A DNA stretch of 64,000 nt from SIG299 sp045531955 (GCA_045531955.1 JAZSFC010000001.1:124001-188000), one strand, 5' to 3'; positions 49,748-58,422 are shown, numbered from the stretch's first letter. Notes: generated by a model from the letters alone, not told the origin. Made by a program: numbers and translations.

Positions 49748-51985
49748 ATGAATATCTTTTTAACAGAAATGGAAAGTATAAATCAAGTCAGTGAAAATTC
49801 CATCCAAACAGTTTTTGATAAAATAAATCAAAGCATTGTTGGGGTTTTTGCAGAATTTATTGGAAACATTACAACTCTCGGACCAATTGTAATATTTTTG
49901 GTGTCATTATTTATTTTTTTGCTTTCCTTTAAAAAACGTGCTAATCGTATAAGTAAATCAGTGATAGAGGCATTATCAAAGAATGGAAAATATATAAGAG
50001 GATTATTTGTTGAACTGAATGATACAAAAGAATTGACAAGATACTTTCTGTATGGTTACAAGTGGAAAAATCGAATAATTAAAGACTATAATACCTTATT
50101 TGATGATGAGAATGGGCGACATCTCACTAAAATATATAAGAATTATAATATTAGGCTTCGACTCCGTAGAACGACATCAATTGATAAAATTTGTAGTTCG
50201 ATTGACGAACTGATAGCGTTACTGAAGAAAATTGAAAAACGGGAAATAGCAACTCCTGAGGAATACAAGGAGACGGCTACGTTGTTTGAAGTTTATGGAA
50301 ATCGGTATGTTGAAAAATTACAAAAATTAAAAAACAAAGTGGAGTTTGCTAGAAAGAGATATATTATACTGACTGGTAGTGCAGGAAATGGTAAAACAAA
50401 TTTATTATGCAGCTTAGCCGAATTAGTAATGTCGACAGGGAAGATTTGTATTTTCATAAATACGAAAGAAGTATCTCAAAATATAGATCTGTACTTGGAA
50501 GAAAAGCTCATGGGATTTGGAAGAAAATATTTTAAAGTATATTGGTGGATTCAAAACTTCATATGTGTTTTACTTAGAAAAAAAATATACATAATTATCG
50601 ATGCAGTCAATGAAGATGAGTCAAAAAAATTTGTTGAATCACTTCCGGATTTTATAAATAACACAATGAGGTCTTCAAATGTTAAAACTATTATTTCTTG
50701 TAGAAGTGAGTATTTTGATTTGAAATACAGAAATATTCTTGTTGACAATGTAGATGAAGTTGCATTTTGTTATGACATTATGAAAGAACAATATTCTATA
50801 GTTGCCAAAGAACGAATGTATGAAAATTATAAAAAGGCTTTTAATTTTTCAGGGACAGTTTCATCAGAAGTTAAAGAAAAATTGTATAAGCAGTTACTAT
50901 TAATGAGAATGTTTTTTGAGGTTAATAGAAATAGTAATGCAACAGTGATTAACTTAAATAAATACGAGATATTTCAAAGATATATAGATTCAGTTATGAA
51001 GGATGCCAAGCAGGAGTGTGATATATTTTTATGTAAAGTAGTGGAGCAGATGTGTAAATTGCAGGTGTATTCCGCAGTGTATTTATCAACAATATTAAAA
51101 GAAAATCAAATGTCTTGTACAATACGAGATTTTGTGGATGAATCGATTTTATTGAGCAGAAAGTTGGTCCTTCATCCCAATTCAATTATTGAAACGCACG
51201 AGGAGGAAATATATTTTGTTTTTGATGAAATGCGCGATTACTGCGTGGCAAGATATGTATTAAATAACCTCTGTGCAGATGCAGGAAATCCTGTAGAAAA
51301 AAGAGTAATTGCTTTTTTAGATAAATTGGTAGCAGAAAAAAGTGTTTGTGCAGAGGGGGTAATAAATTATATATATTGGTTCTATAAAGGACAGGGGAAT
51401 GCGGATATGTGTAAGTTAATTTTGCATAGCTACATGAAGCAACATGATCAGGTAATGGAACCATATAGAATGAATAGGGAGAGTGGATTGAGTAGCTGGG
51501 GGTTGAAAGTTATCTTTGAAAGTAATGATAGTTTATGTGATTACGAAAAAGAATATATTCAATTTATTGTAGAAGAGAATCCTGGAAATGAATTATCAAG
51601 AATGGTTGAATACTTAATTCATCAGGAGAAACTCAAAAGAAGGCATAATTTGGATGTGTTTTTAAATCCGCTTTTTGATATTCATGAAGTAGAGAAATTC
51701 TGTACCGTTTTAAAAGAATCGGTATCGTCATGGAACATGGATGGAATCAGTATATCTGACTTTATAGAAATAGACAAGAGTTTGAAGGCTATTAATCCAG
51801 ATGGATGTAAACGTTTTAGATATTTTCTGTTCTTGTTTTTAAATTTCTTGAACTGGGAAGGAAAAGCAGAGGTACAGGAATATTTTGAGCAGGTATGCGA
51901 TGTGGAATCAATACGACATGAACTAACAGGCAAGGTATACTTCGATCAACAGGAGGTAGAGAACGATGATACTGAAGTTCAATAA
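49748..51985 (+). CDS. Membrane-anchored STAND/NACHT-like NTPase
   Basis: 745 aa. A single membrane helix at ~43-61 (I-V-I-F-L-V-S-L-F-I-F-L-L), a charged linker, then a P-loop G-S-A-G-N-G-K-T-N (211-219), Walker B-like I-Y-I-I-I-D-A-V-N-E (281-290) and I-I-S-C-R-S-E-Y-F (~305, sensor Arg position of STAND proteins). The long alpha-helical C-terminus (~400-745) has no recognised repeat but could be a sensor. STAND ATPases act as switch-like immune sensors; here the N-terminal helix might be the effector. It overlaps the next gene by 20 nt, heading a five-gene operon. AT-rich. Confidence 0.78.
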   Translation: MNIFLTEMESINQVSENSIQTVFDKINQSIVGVFAEFIGNITTLGPIVIFLVSLFIFLLSFKKRANRISKSVIEALSKNGKYIRGLFVELNDTKELTRYFLYGYKWKNRIIKDYNTLFDDENGRHLTKIYKNYNIRLRLRRTTSIDKICSSIDELIALLKKIEKREIATPEEYKETATLFEVYGNRYVEKLQKLKNKVEFARKRYIILTGSAGNGKTNLLCSLAELVMSTGKICIFINTKEVSQNIDLYLEEKLMGFGRKYFKVYWWIQNFICVLLRKKIYIIIDAVNEDESKKFVESLPDFINNTMRSSNVKTIISCRSEYFDLKYRNILVDNVDEVAFCYDIMKEQYSIVAKERMYENYKKAFNFSGTVSSEVKEKLYKQLLLMRMFFEVNRNSNATVINLNKYEIFQRYIDSVMKDAKQECDIFLCKVVEQMCKLQVYSAVYLSTILKENQMSCTIRDFVDESILLSRKLVLHPNSIIETHEEEIYFVFDEMRDYCVARYVLNNLCADAGNPVEKRVIAFLDKLVAEKSVCAEGVINYIYWFYKGQGNADMCKLILHSYMKQHDQVMEPYRMNRESGLSSWGLKVIFESNDSLCDYEKEYIQFIVEENPGNELSRMVEYLIHQEKLKRRHNLDVFLNPLFDIHEVEKFCTVLKESVSSWNMDGISISDFIEIDKSLKAINPDGCKRFRYFLFLFLNFLNWEGKAEVQEYFEQVCDVESIRHELTGKVYFDQQEVENDDTEVQ

Positions 51986-52349
51986 CTATCTCTTTTTTAA
52001 TAAAAAAGAGATTGGAACAAGAAGTAAACTCTTGAGATTGTATAAAGTAAAGAAAAATACATATGCAGGTCAAGTAGTAGATAGAATTTATAATTCTTTG
52101 TTTGGAAATCCGATAAATATAAAAAGCGAATTTATAAAATATTATAAAAAAGAATTTGAATATTGCGATCAGTATTTAATTTGCCACTTTAATATGCCAG
52201 AAGAATTAGCGAGAAAAATATGTAACGAAAAAAAGTATTATGTTGATTTAAGCTGGAAAGGAGACCAAATATGGAATTCTTTTACGTATGACGAAATGTT
52301 AACGGAAAAATTTTGGAATCTTGTTGGAGGTATGGTAGATGAAAGTTAG
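51966..52349 (+). CDS. Uncharacterised 127-aa protein
   Basis: Not recognised. Basic and aromatic-rich (many Lys, Tyr, Phe, Asn), no membrane segment. It ends W-N-L-V-G-G-M-V-D-E-S. It overlaps the STAND gene by 20 nt and the next gene by 11 nt, so its dosage is tied to theirs. A possible modified peptide or adaptor of the radical SAM protein. Confidence 0.65.
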   Translation: MILKFNNYLFFNKKEIGTRSKLLRLYKVKKNTYAGQVVDRIYNSLFGNPINIKSEFIKYYKKEFEYCDQYLICHFNMPEELARKICNEKKYYVDLSWKGDQIWNSFTYDEMLTEKFWNLVGGMVDES

Positions 52350-52737
52350 AATCGGATATGTTACAAATAGTTCTTCTACGAATTTTCTGATATTGTCAAA
52401 AAAAGAATTAACAGCAGAATATCTATATAAAAAATTAGGATTTAAGAAAAACTCACCGATTGAGGCAGAGGCTATGCTATTATGTGAAAATATTTTATAC
52501 GGGACCCAAAGAGGTCTAAGGCATTATAGTTTTGACGAAATGAATTATGATAATATAAAAGAGGCTTTTGGAGAAAAAGCTGCTGAAAAATTTTTAAAAT
52601 ATCAAAGCAAAGGGTATAAAGGATATATGGGATATACTGGTAGTGACCAAGATACTTTAACAACATTCTTTACGACAGATAGCTTTGAAATAGATGAGAG
52701 TGGCTTTTATGTTTTTGCACGAGACTGTATGTGGTGA
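52339..52737 (+). CDS. Small protein with V-T-N-S-S-S N-terminal motif
   Basis: 132 aa beginning MKVRIGYVTNSSSTNFLIL. This opening (R-x-G-Y/F-V-T-N-S-S-S) recurs in many short uncharacterised proteins of mobile elements as I recall them; no function is known to me. The rest is acidic/aromatic with K-G-Y-K-G-Y-M-G-Y-T-G-S-D (~94-106), and the protein ends with R-D-C-M-W. It stands directly before a radical SAM/SPASM gene (5 nt gap), the usual site of a peptide that such enzymes modify. Confidence 0.7.
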   Translation: MKVRIGYVTNSSSTNFLILSKKELTAEYLYKKLGFKKNSPIEAEAMLLCENILYGTQRGLRHYSFDEMNYDNIKEAFGEKAAEKFLKYQSKGYKGYMGYTGSDQDTLTTFFTTDSFEIDESGFYVFARDCMW

Positions 52738-52742
52738 TGTAA

Positions 52743-53807
52743 ATGATTTATTATGAGGATAAGAAATATAACTACTTTGAATTGTTCAATGAAGAAAATG
52801 GAACGTTAATAAGAAGTAATATTAGAGGAACTTCAAATGATGCTACAATGCGTTCTTTTCCAGAATTAATAGATATTGGCATAATGGGAAAGTGCCATGT
52901 AGCAAAGAGCGGAATGTGCAGTAAAGCAGGAATTGAATGTTATCAAAATGCAATCAATTCTAATAAAGCGAATATGTCCATAAATGATTATGAAAGTATT
53001 TTGTTGCAGAGTAAAAATAAAGTGTTTCAAGTGGCTTTAGGCGGAGCAGGTGACCCAAACAAACATGAAAATTTTGTGGAAATATTGTCGTTGACTAGAA
53101 AATATGGCATTGTTCCCAATTTAACAACCAGCGGCTATAATCTTTCCGATAATGAAATAGAAAATATAAAAAAGTATTGTGGGGCGGTTGCAGTTTCATT
53201 CTATTCCAGATTAGGAAGAACCGGTAGGGAAGAAAATGAAGTAACTATTGATGCAATAAATAGGCTTATAGATGCAGAGTGTATTACAAATGTACACTTT
53301 GTTATTTCGGATGAAACGATTGAGGAAGCAATATATAGATTGGAAAATGATATTTGGCCGCAAAATATCAGTGCTATTATATTTATTTTGTATAAACCAG
53401 TCGGATTAGGGAAAAGAGAAAAAATGGTTAAAAATGATAAAAGACTGAAAATTTTTCTTGATGCGGCAGTAAAAAAGAACCACACATTTCGAATTGGATT
53501 TGACACTTGCTTTACCTCTGCACTAATTCAATATGATGAATATATTGATAAATCATCTATTGATGCATGCGAAGCAGCAAGATTTTCAATGTATATCGAT
53601 GCGGAAATGAATGCGTATCCATGTTCGTTTGATAATCAGAGTGGACGATACAAAGTATCATTAAAGGATAAAAAAATTGTTGATGCGTGGAACAGCCCGC
53701 AATTTGAGCAATTTAGAAATATAAAGAAAAACAAGTGTGATATATGTTCCGGTAGGGCATTATGTAATTTTGGATGTGGATTGAATCTGGGGATTGATTT
53801 ATGTTAG
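52743..53807 (+). CDS. Radical SAM/SPASM-like protein with unusual cysteine spacing
   Basis: 354 aa. The expected iron-sulfur motif is C-H-V-A-K-S-G-M-C-S-K-A-G-I-E-C (Cys51, 59, 66), spacing Cx7Cx6C, instead of the canonical Cx3Cx2C. Downstream, A-L-G-G-A-G-D-P (~100) occupies the G-G-E-P position and L-T-T-S-G-Y the T-N-G position, so the barrel is otherwise radical-SAM-like. The C-terminal ~80 residues are SPASM-like: C-E-A-A-R-F-S-M-Y-I-D, Y-P-C-S-F-D and C-D-I-C-S-G-R-A-L-C-N-F-G-C. SPASM enzymes mainly modify peptides. Part of the STAND operon. Confidence 0.78.
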   Translation: MIYYEDKKYNYFELFNEENGTLIRSNIRGTSNDATMRSFPELIDIGIMGKCHVAKSGMCSKAGIECYQNAINSNKANMSINDYESILLQSKNKVFQVALGGAGDPNKHENFVEILSLTRKYGIVPNLTTSGYNLSDNEIENIKKYCGAVAVSFYSRLGRTGREENEVTIDAINRLIDAECITNVHFVISDETIEEAIYRLENDIWPQNISAIIFILYKPVGLGKREKMVKNDKRLKIFLDAAVKKNHTFRIGFDTCFTSALIQYDEYIDKSSIDACEAARFSMYIDAEMNAYPCSFDNQSGRYKVSLKDKKIVDAWNSPQFEQFRNIKKNKCDICSGRALCNFGCGLNLGIDLC

Positions 53808-53848
53808 AAATTTGAATATGGTCAACAGGGTACAAAGGAGAGAAGGAA

Positions 53849-54952
53849 ATGATACAGATGCGAAATGATAAAAAAACAATATTATATTATCCAACTATAA
53901 AAATTAAAGATGGATATTGGCTGAGAAATGCAATACTATATTGGGATAAAGTGGCTTCTATTGTGCCAGGAATGAATTACAGTGAATTTAATTCGATCGA
54001 AGTAGAATTTTTAAGAAGAGTGGGAATATATGAGCCGGTTTATCCGATTATGTTGCAGGACAATGAGGAAATATGCAGAAAATTTTGTCAAGAGGTAAAG
54101 GAAAATATAAAGTATCGAAAAGAAATAAAGCAAAAACGTGGAAGCAGATATGCTGAAAATAAGGAAAGATATTCTAAGGTGCATATTGAAAAGATGAGCA
54201 TGTCGATGAATAGTATGATTCATATTGATAAAGTGCCATCAAGTATGTTGGATTTTTTACTCGAAGAAGGTGTGGCTCTAAGAAATTGTGATGGTTCTTG
54301 GATTGATATGCGGATGCAGGATGCAAATATCTATATGTCCGTGCTAGCAAAATATTTAGCAGCACTTCAGCGGGACATGGTTATTGGAACGGATAAAACA
54401 AGTCAATTTCATTATCCATACATTCGTACAACTCAAAAGAGTACAGTTGAAAAACAAATTTTTTTAGATGTTGCTTTACAAGAGATATTACCTATGCCAA
54501 ATATGAATATTCCGCTAGAAGACATTATTGAATTTAAATTAGAACATGGAAAACAGTTATGTCATTTTAGAAGGCGGCTTGAAGAGTTTCAATGGAATTT
54601 AACATATTGCTCGAATACAGAAGACCTTATTGAGCGTACGAAGATGTTCAGAAACGATATTGCTGATGAACTAAATGAAATAGATGAATTAATCAAATCA
54701 AAAAATATGAGAACTCTTAAAAGAACCGTTAGGACTATGATACCGGTAGCAATAACTACAGGTGTTGAATTACTGGCTTTTAGGGGAAAAGTATCTCAGG
54801 AAGGATTAATAGCAGCAAATACGATATTAGGAGTAGCAACTTCATTGTTTGGTTCTGCTGAGTCAGTAGAGTATAATGAAAAAAATTCATATCTTTTTGC
54901 TGCACGTGACGCGGGAATGATTTCGAATTCGTATAGAAAAAGTAGTATATAA
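53849..54952 (+). CDS. DUF6236-like protein
   Basis: 367 aa. The opening I-L-Y-Y-P-T-I-K-I-K-D-G-Y-W-L-R-N-A and L-Y-W-D-K-V-A-S-I-V-P resemble DUF6236, a family of unknown function often found in defence or mobile-element loci. Middle part alpha-helical and charged; a C-terminal hydrophobic/glycine region (~295-330) could touch a membrane. Forty-one bases after the radical SAM gene, with AAGGAGAG upstream. Last gene of the STAND operon. Confidence 0.6.
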   Translation: MIQMRNDKKTILYYPTIKIKDGYWLRNAILYWDKVASIVPGMNYSEFNSIEVEFLRRVGIYEPVYPIMLQDNEEICRKFCQEVKENIKYRKEIKQKRGSRYAENKERYSKVHIEKMSMSMNSMIHIDKVPSSMLDFLLEEGVALRNCDGSWIDMRMQDANIYMSVLAKYLAALQRDMVIGTDKTSQFHYPYIRTTQKSTVEKQIFLDVALQEILPMPNMNIPLEDIIEFKLEHGKQLCHFRRRLEEFQWNLTYCSNTEDLIERTKMFRNDIADELNEIDELIKSKNMRTLKRTVRTMIPVAITTGVELLAFRGKVSQEGLIAANTILGVATSLFGSAESVEYNEKNSYLFAARDAGMISNSYRKSSI

Positions 54953-55262
54953 GATATCTGTATTTATGTATGAAAAAAGCAAGCCGATATACGTGAAATC
55001 GTGAAGATTAAAAGCTGATGTGGGAATTTATATACACGCCACATATACGCACTCTGTAACGGAAGGTTTTGCAGATTTTACTAAAATTTTCGTGAAACGT
55101 TACAGAAAAAAGAAGGGAAATATGTTAGAATAAATACGAAGTAATGTGGTTATATGTGGGATTTGAATTTCTCTTTGAAAGAAATATAATTCTACAGAGT
55201 ATATAAAAACAAAATGTTATCTTATAATATCGTTACATCACACATGTCAATGGAGGTTTGTA
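54953..55262. other. Intergenic region before the second recombinase
   Basis: 310 bp, AT-rich, without an ORF I trust. CTGTAACG at ~55,066 and CGTTACAG at ~55,100 form an 8-bp inverted pair. TATAAT at ~55,222 probably serves the recombinase, and overlapping it is ATCGTTAC, a half-copy of the inverted-repeat site used by the invertible segment downstream. Confidence 0.5.
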
Positions 55263-56192
55263 ATGATATTAAAAGAAGAGATTGAAAGGTATTTATGCTA
55301 TTGTCAGTTGCAGAAGGGATTGGATGAGAAGACAGTAAAGGCGTATCGGAATGATTTAAAGCAATTTGAAGAGTTTATGCGACTACACGACGAATTGTTA
55401 TCTAAGCAGGTGCTAAATTTGTATGTAATGGAGTTGCAAAAAAAGTATAAGAAAAAAACTGTTAAAAGAAAGCTTGCAAGTACCAAAGCGTTATTTAATT
55501 ACTTACTTGATGAAGAGATTCTGGATGTTAATCCGTTTCATGCGGTAAAAACAAAATTTAAAGAAGAATTGATATTGCCTAAAATTATATCAAGAGATAA
55601 AATCGAACAATTGTTGAATTATTTGTATCGGTTGGCTTTAAAAGAGAATCTTTCAGAAGGTAGGAAAAAATTAGTTTTAAGAGATATAGCCGTTATAGAA
55701 ATGCTTTTTTCTACGGGGATGAGGATATCAGAACTATGTAACTTGCGAGATAGTGCATTTGACATAAAGAATGGTATTTTATGTATTCGTGGAAAGGGAG
55801 CAAAAGAACGCTATTTGCAAATTGCCAATACCAAAGTTTTAGAGCAGCTATGCTTGTATAGAGATATGTTTCAAGACAAAATCGAACAACATGGCTATTT
55901 TTTTGTTAATCGGTACGGCAAGCCTTTATCAGAACAGTCGGCCAGGCAAATGATACATAAGCATACCAAAGTAGTTATGGAGGATGTGAATGTTACGCCA
56001 CACATGTTTAGACACTCCTTTGCTACATTTTTGATGGAAGAGGATGTTAATATACGTTATATACAGAAAATGCTGGGGCATTCTTCTATTACAACGACAC
56101 AAATATATACATTCGTAGCGGTAGAAAAGGAGCGAGAAATCCTTCGAACAAAGCACCCTAGAAATAAGATGTTTATAGAAATGGGAAAATGA
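55263..56192 (+). CDS. Tyrosine recombinase, XerC/D-like (probable invertase)
   Basis: 309 aa. N-terminal SAM-like domain (~1-90, E-K-T-V-K-A-Y-R-N-D-L), catalytic domain with Arg in F-S-T-G-M-R-I-S-E-L, Lys in R-G-K-G-A-K-E-R, H-M-F-R-H-S-F, L-G-H-S-S-I and Tyr in T-Q-I-Y-T-F. Xer-like size with no arm-binding domain. Its stop is 52 bp before a 31-nt inverted repeat whose partner lies 1.8 kb away, so it is the natural candidate to invert that segment. It differs from the island integrase at 48,247. Confidence 0.93.
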   Translation: MILKEEIERYLCYCQLQKGLDEKTVKAYRNDLKQFEEFMRLHDELLSKQVLNLYVMELQKKYKKKTVKRKLASTKALFNYLLDEEILDVNPFHAVKTKFKEELILPKIISRDKIEQLLNYLYRLALKENLSEGRKKLVLRDIAVIEMLFSTGMRISELCNLRDSAFDIKNGILCIRGKGAKERYLQIANTKVLEQLCLYRDMFQDKIEQHGYFFVNRYGKPLSEQSARQMIHKHTKVVMEDVNVTPHMFRHSFATFLMEEDVNIRYIQKMLGHSSITTTQIYTFVAVEKEREILRTKHPRNKMFIEMGK

Positions 56193-56244
56193 AAAGCATG
56201 TTTTCATAGAAAAAGTAATACAAATGTGATATTATCAATTTGGT
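56193..56244 (+). promoter_or_regulatory. Fixed promoter facing the invertible segment
   Basis: TGATATTAT at 56,228-56,236 is an extended -10 box (TG-N-TATNAT) immediately outside the left inverted repeat, reading into it. The -35 is weak (TAGAAA at 17 bp). Its position would drive whichever gene lies at the left end. Confidence 0.5.
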
Positions 56245-56275
56245 AACGATAATAAGAAATTATCGGGAGGTACTT
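56245..56275 (+). repeat. Left inverted repeat (recombination site)
   Basis: Contains CGATAAT-AAGAA-ATTATCG, a 7-bp palindrome with a 5-nt centre, as in tyrosine-recombinase core sites, followed by CGGGAGGTACTT that carries a ribosome site. Confidence 0.85.
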
Positions 56276-56345
56276 CAAGGAGTATTAAATATATTTGCTT
56301 GAACGACATCTGGTCAGTATTTTACTAACGAAGAAAGGAAGCAAT

Positions 56346-57344
56346 ATGAACAATCAGCTAGAACATATATTTTCGATAAAAAGGGTAACGAAAACATCTG
56401 ATGATGATTATATTAAAGCATTGCGTATTTATAATGATACAACCCCTTATGAAATTAAAACTCCAACAAATGAAATAACCTTTTGGATTAATAAACAAAA
56501 AGTAAGTACTCCATTTGAAGTTCATGCGTTCATATTGTATTTAAATGGAGAAGTTATTGGGTTATCTATGACTTCATATATAAAAAGAACCAAGTTAGTG
56601 GTTGATGAATATCTTGCGGTTTATGAGCAGTACCGTATTCAAACTATTTTTTTGGTATATGAAAGCCTGATTCGTAATTATTACAAAGAATCCGGAATAG
56701 AAACTTCTTATTATTTAACGGAAATAAGCTATAAAGAATCTGGAAAAGAAATGGACCGAGAGAGCAGAATTTCTCTGAAAATTTTATGTGTAGAAGAATA
56801 CGGGAAAATAGATGCATTATATTATGCATTACCATTAGGGCTCGAAAACCATGAAAGTAATTTCGTTGCTCACATTTATATTAAAGGAGTGGAGCCTATT
56901 CAAAGCATTTCTTCAAAAACATATCAAGATATAGTAGAATCAATCTATTATGACTATTGGTATACATGGTATACCCCTCTGTTAGTTTCATCTGAACTAG
57001 ATATTTACAAAAAATGTATAGATAATAACTTTAATTTAATAAAGAAAAGCTTATCTAATTCTACAACTACTATGCCTGTCTTGCACAGTAGCTGTAGCTA
57101 TTTAGATATGGGAACCGGCACTTCGGCAAATTCAATCCCTACCAAAAAAAGTAAAAAAAGTGCTCCGATTTTATTTGTTATACCTATTCTTATTATTTTA
57201 CCAATATTGCTAATATGGGGATATAACGAAATATTAAGTCTTTTGGGTATAACGCTATCTTCTAGCAATAGCACATTAGCTACAATAATTAGTGCAATTA
57301 TAACTTCTATAACCAGTTTATTAGTTGCCAAAAAAAAATCTTAG
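56346..57344 (+). CDS. GNAT-like protein with C-terminal membrane anchor
   Basis: 332 aa from the ATG at 56,346 behind AAAGGAAG; a TTG 17 codons earlier is possible. Residues ~30-180 look like a GNAT fold (E-V-H-A-F-I-L-Y-L-N-G-E-V-I-G-L then V-D-E-Y-L-A-V-Y-E-Q-Y-R-I-Q-T-I-F), but without a clear acetyl-CoA loop. A Ser/Lys linker leads to two membrane segments (~275-296 and ~308-328). Its stop overlaps the convergent methyltransferase stop by four bases. It occupies the promoter-proximal position of the invertible segment. Confidence 0.65.
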   Translation: MNNQLEHIFSIKRVTKTSDDDYIKALRIYNDTTPYEIKTPTNEITFWINKQKVSTPFEVHAFILYLNGEVIGLSMTSYIKRTKLVVDEYLAVYEQYRIQTIFLVYESLIRNYYKESGIETSYYLTEISYKESGKEMDRESRISLKILCVEEYGKIDALYYALPLGLENHESNFVAHIYIKGVEPIQSISSKTYQDIVESIYYDYWYTWYTPLLVSSELDIYKKCIDNNFNLIKKSLSNSTTTMPVLHSSCSYLDMGTGTSANSIPTKKSKKSAPILFVIPILIILPILLIWGYNEILSLLGITLSSSNSTLATIISAIITSITSLLVAKKKS

Positions 57345-58054
57345 CAGTCTTTTTTGCAATGAAGAATAATATTATTTCCGTGTGTGCAGAAAAAAGGTGT
57401 TTTCTTTAAAACAGCGTCTAGTTTGGTTAATTTCACAGATGTTCGATCATTCAAAAATTTTGAAAGTATACCATCAATGATGTGAAACGGAGTACTATTC
57501 AAAATACAGAAACCATGTGCTTTTAAAATTGCAATAATATAGTCAGGAGAAAATAACCACTGGGTATGTTGGGACTCAATATATTCGGTGGTTATAATGC
57601 AAGCATCTTTTTTATAGGCTTCTTTTCCTAAATATTCAAATCCCCAACTACTTTCAAATTCTAAAATAAGATTTCCTCCTTTTCTAAGTACCCTACTCAT
57701 CTCTGATATTGCTGCAAGTGCATCACAATAGTTAATGACACTTCCCACGCAAACAATATTATCAAAGGAATCATCAGCAAAAGGAAGATTTTCAATGCTT
57801 GCAACATATGAGTTTTCAACATTTCTAATTTTTTCATTGGCTATATCTACATGATACATTATTTTGCAATCAATATTATAAGTGTTACCCGCTGAACCTG
57901 CATTAAGTACAGTAGAATTGAAAAATATATTTTTTTTCGAAATATATGAAGATATGATTTTTTTTGAATAATCATGCCAGGGGTCGTGTTCGCCCCAGAC
58001 ATTTGCAACAGAGTTATAGAATTCTTTTATTTTTTCTTGGTTTAATTTTTTCAT
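57341..58054 (-). CDS. Class I SAM methyltransferase in the invertible segment
   Basis: 237 aa. Motif I is V-L-N-A-G-S-A-G-N-T (~49-58), then Y-H-V-D-I-A (~67-72), D-N-I-V-C-V-G-S-V-I-N-Y (~98-109) and S-R-V-L-R-K-G-G-N-L (~119-128). This ubiE/UbiG-like pattern points to a small-molecule or lipid methyltransferase. Its ribosome site, CGGGAGG, lies inside the right inverted repeat, eight bases before the ATG. In the present orientation no promoter is seen close to its start, so it may be silent until inversion. Confidence 0.82.
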   Translation of the reverse strand: MKKLNQEKIKEFYNSVANVWGEHDPWHDYSKKIISSYISKKNIFFNSTVLNAGSAGNTYNIDCKIMYHVDIANEKIRNVENSYVASIENLPFADDSFDNIVCVGSVINYCDALAAISEMSRVLRKGGNLILEFESSWGFEYLGKEAYKKDACIITTEYIESQHTQWLFSPDYIIAILKAHGFCILNSTPFHIIDGILSKFLNDRTSVKLTKLDAVLKKTPFFCTHGNNIILHCKKDC

Positions 58055-58057
58055 CTA

Positions 58058-58088
58058 AAGTACCTCCCGATAATTTCTTATTATCGTT
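58058..58088 (-). repeat. Right inverted repeat (recombination site)
   Basis: Exact reverse complement of 56,245-56,275. Followed outside by an 18-bp perfect palindrome AAAGATAAATTTATCTTT (58,116-58,133). Confidence 0.85.
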
Positions 58089-58210
58089 GCCAAATGATTA
58101 TGAGAGGAATAATCGAAAGATAAATTTATCTTTAATTTTGTCGATATTTGGAAAGAATACTTTGATCTATATTTATTTGCCTGACTTTCTATAATGAATG
58201 AAAATGAAAA

Positions 58211-58334
58211 CTTTTACGAGTGTAGCGAGTATCTTTTTGTCGTAGGCAAAAGGTTTGGCTCTCCAACCGGGTCAAGGGCGGGCTACCCTTGGAAAGTATG
58301 CCGAGTAGGCATACTGTGGTTCTAGTCGTAAAAA
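58211..58334. other. GC-rich folded region, oriT or structured RNA candidate
   Basis: Outer arms TTTTACGA (58,212-58,219) and TCGTAAAA (58,326-58,333) enclose CAAGGG-cgggcta-CCCTTG (58,273-58,291) and AGTATGCC-gagta-GGCATACT (58,295-58,315). The GC content stands out from AT-rich surroundings. No coding frame. Resembles transfer origins or structured RNA of Firmicutes mobile elements in style only. Confidence 0.5.
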
Positions 58335-58422
58335 ATCTTTTCGCACTGTTCAGAAAATATATAGAGGGAGCGGGGAATTTTGATTAGAGCTGGAGCAAAT
58401 TTAAGGAACAGGGAGCCGATGA

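Larger units (their letters stand above)
56245..58088. mobile_element. Probable invertible two-gene cassette
   Basis: Perfect 31-nt inverted repeats at 56,245-56,275 and 58,058-58,088 (36 nt with one mismatch) enclose two convergent genes. Each gene starts next to an arm. An adjacent tyrosine recombinase and a promoter-like sequence outside the left arm complete the layout of a DNA inversion switch. In the present orientation the 332-aa membrane protein is on the promoter side; inversion would place the methyltransferase there. Confidence 0.82.

Noticed and set aside
56295..56345. TTG start for the membrane protein in the invertible segment
   Set aside because: The ATG at 56,346 has a closer AAAGGAAG site; the TTG extension adds no recognisable domain.
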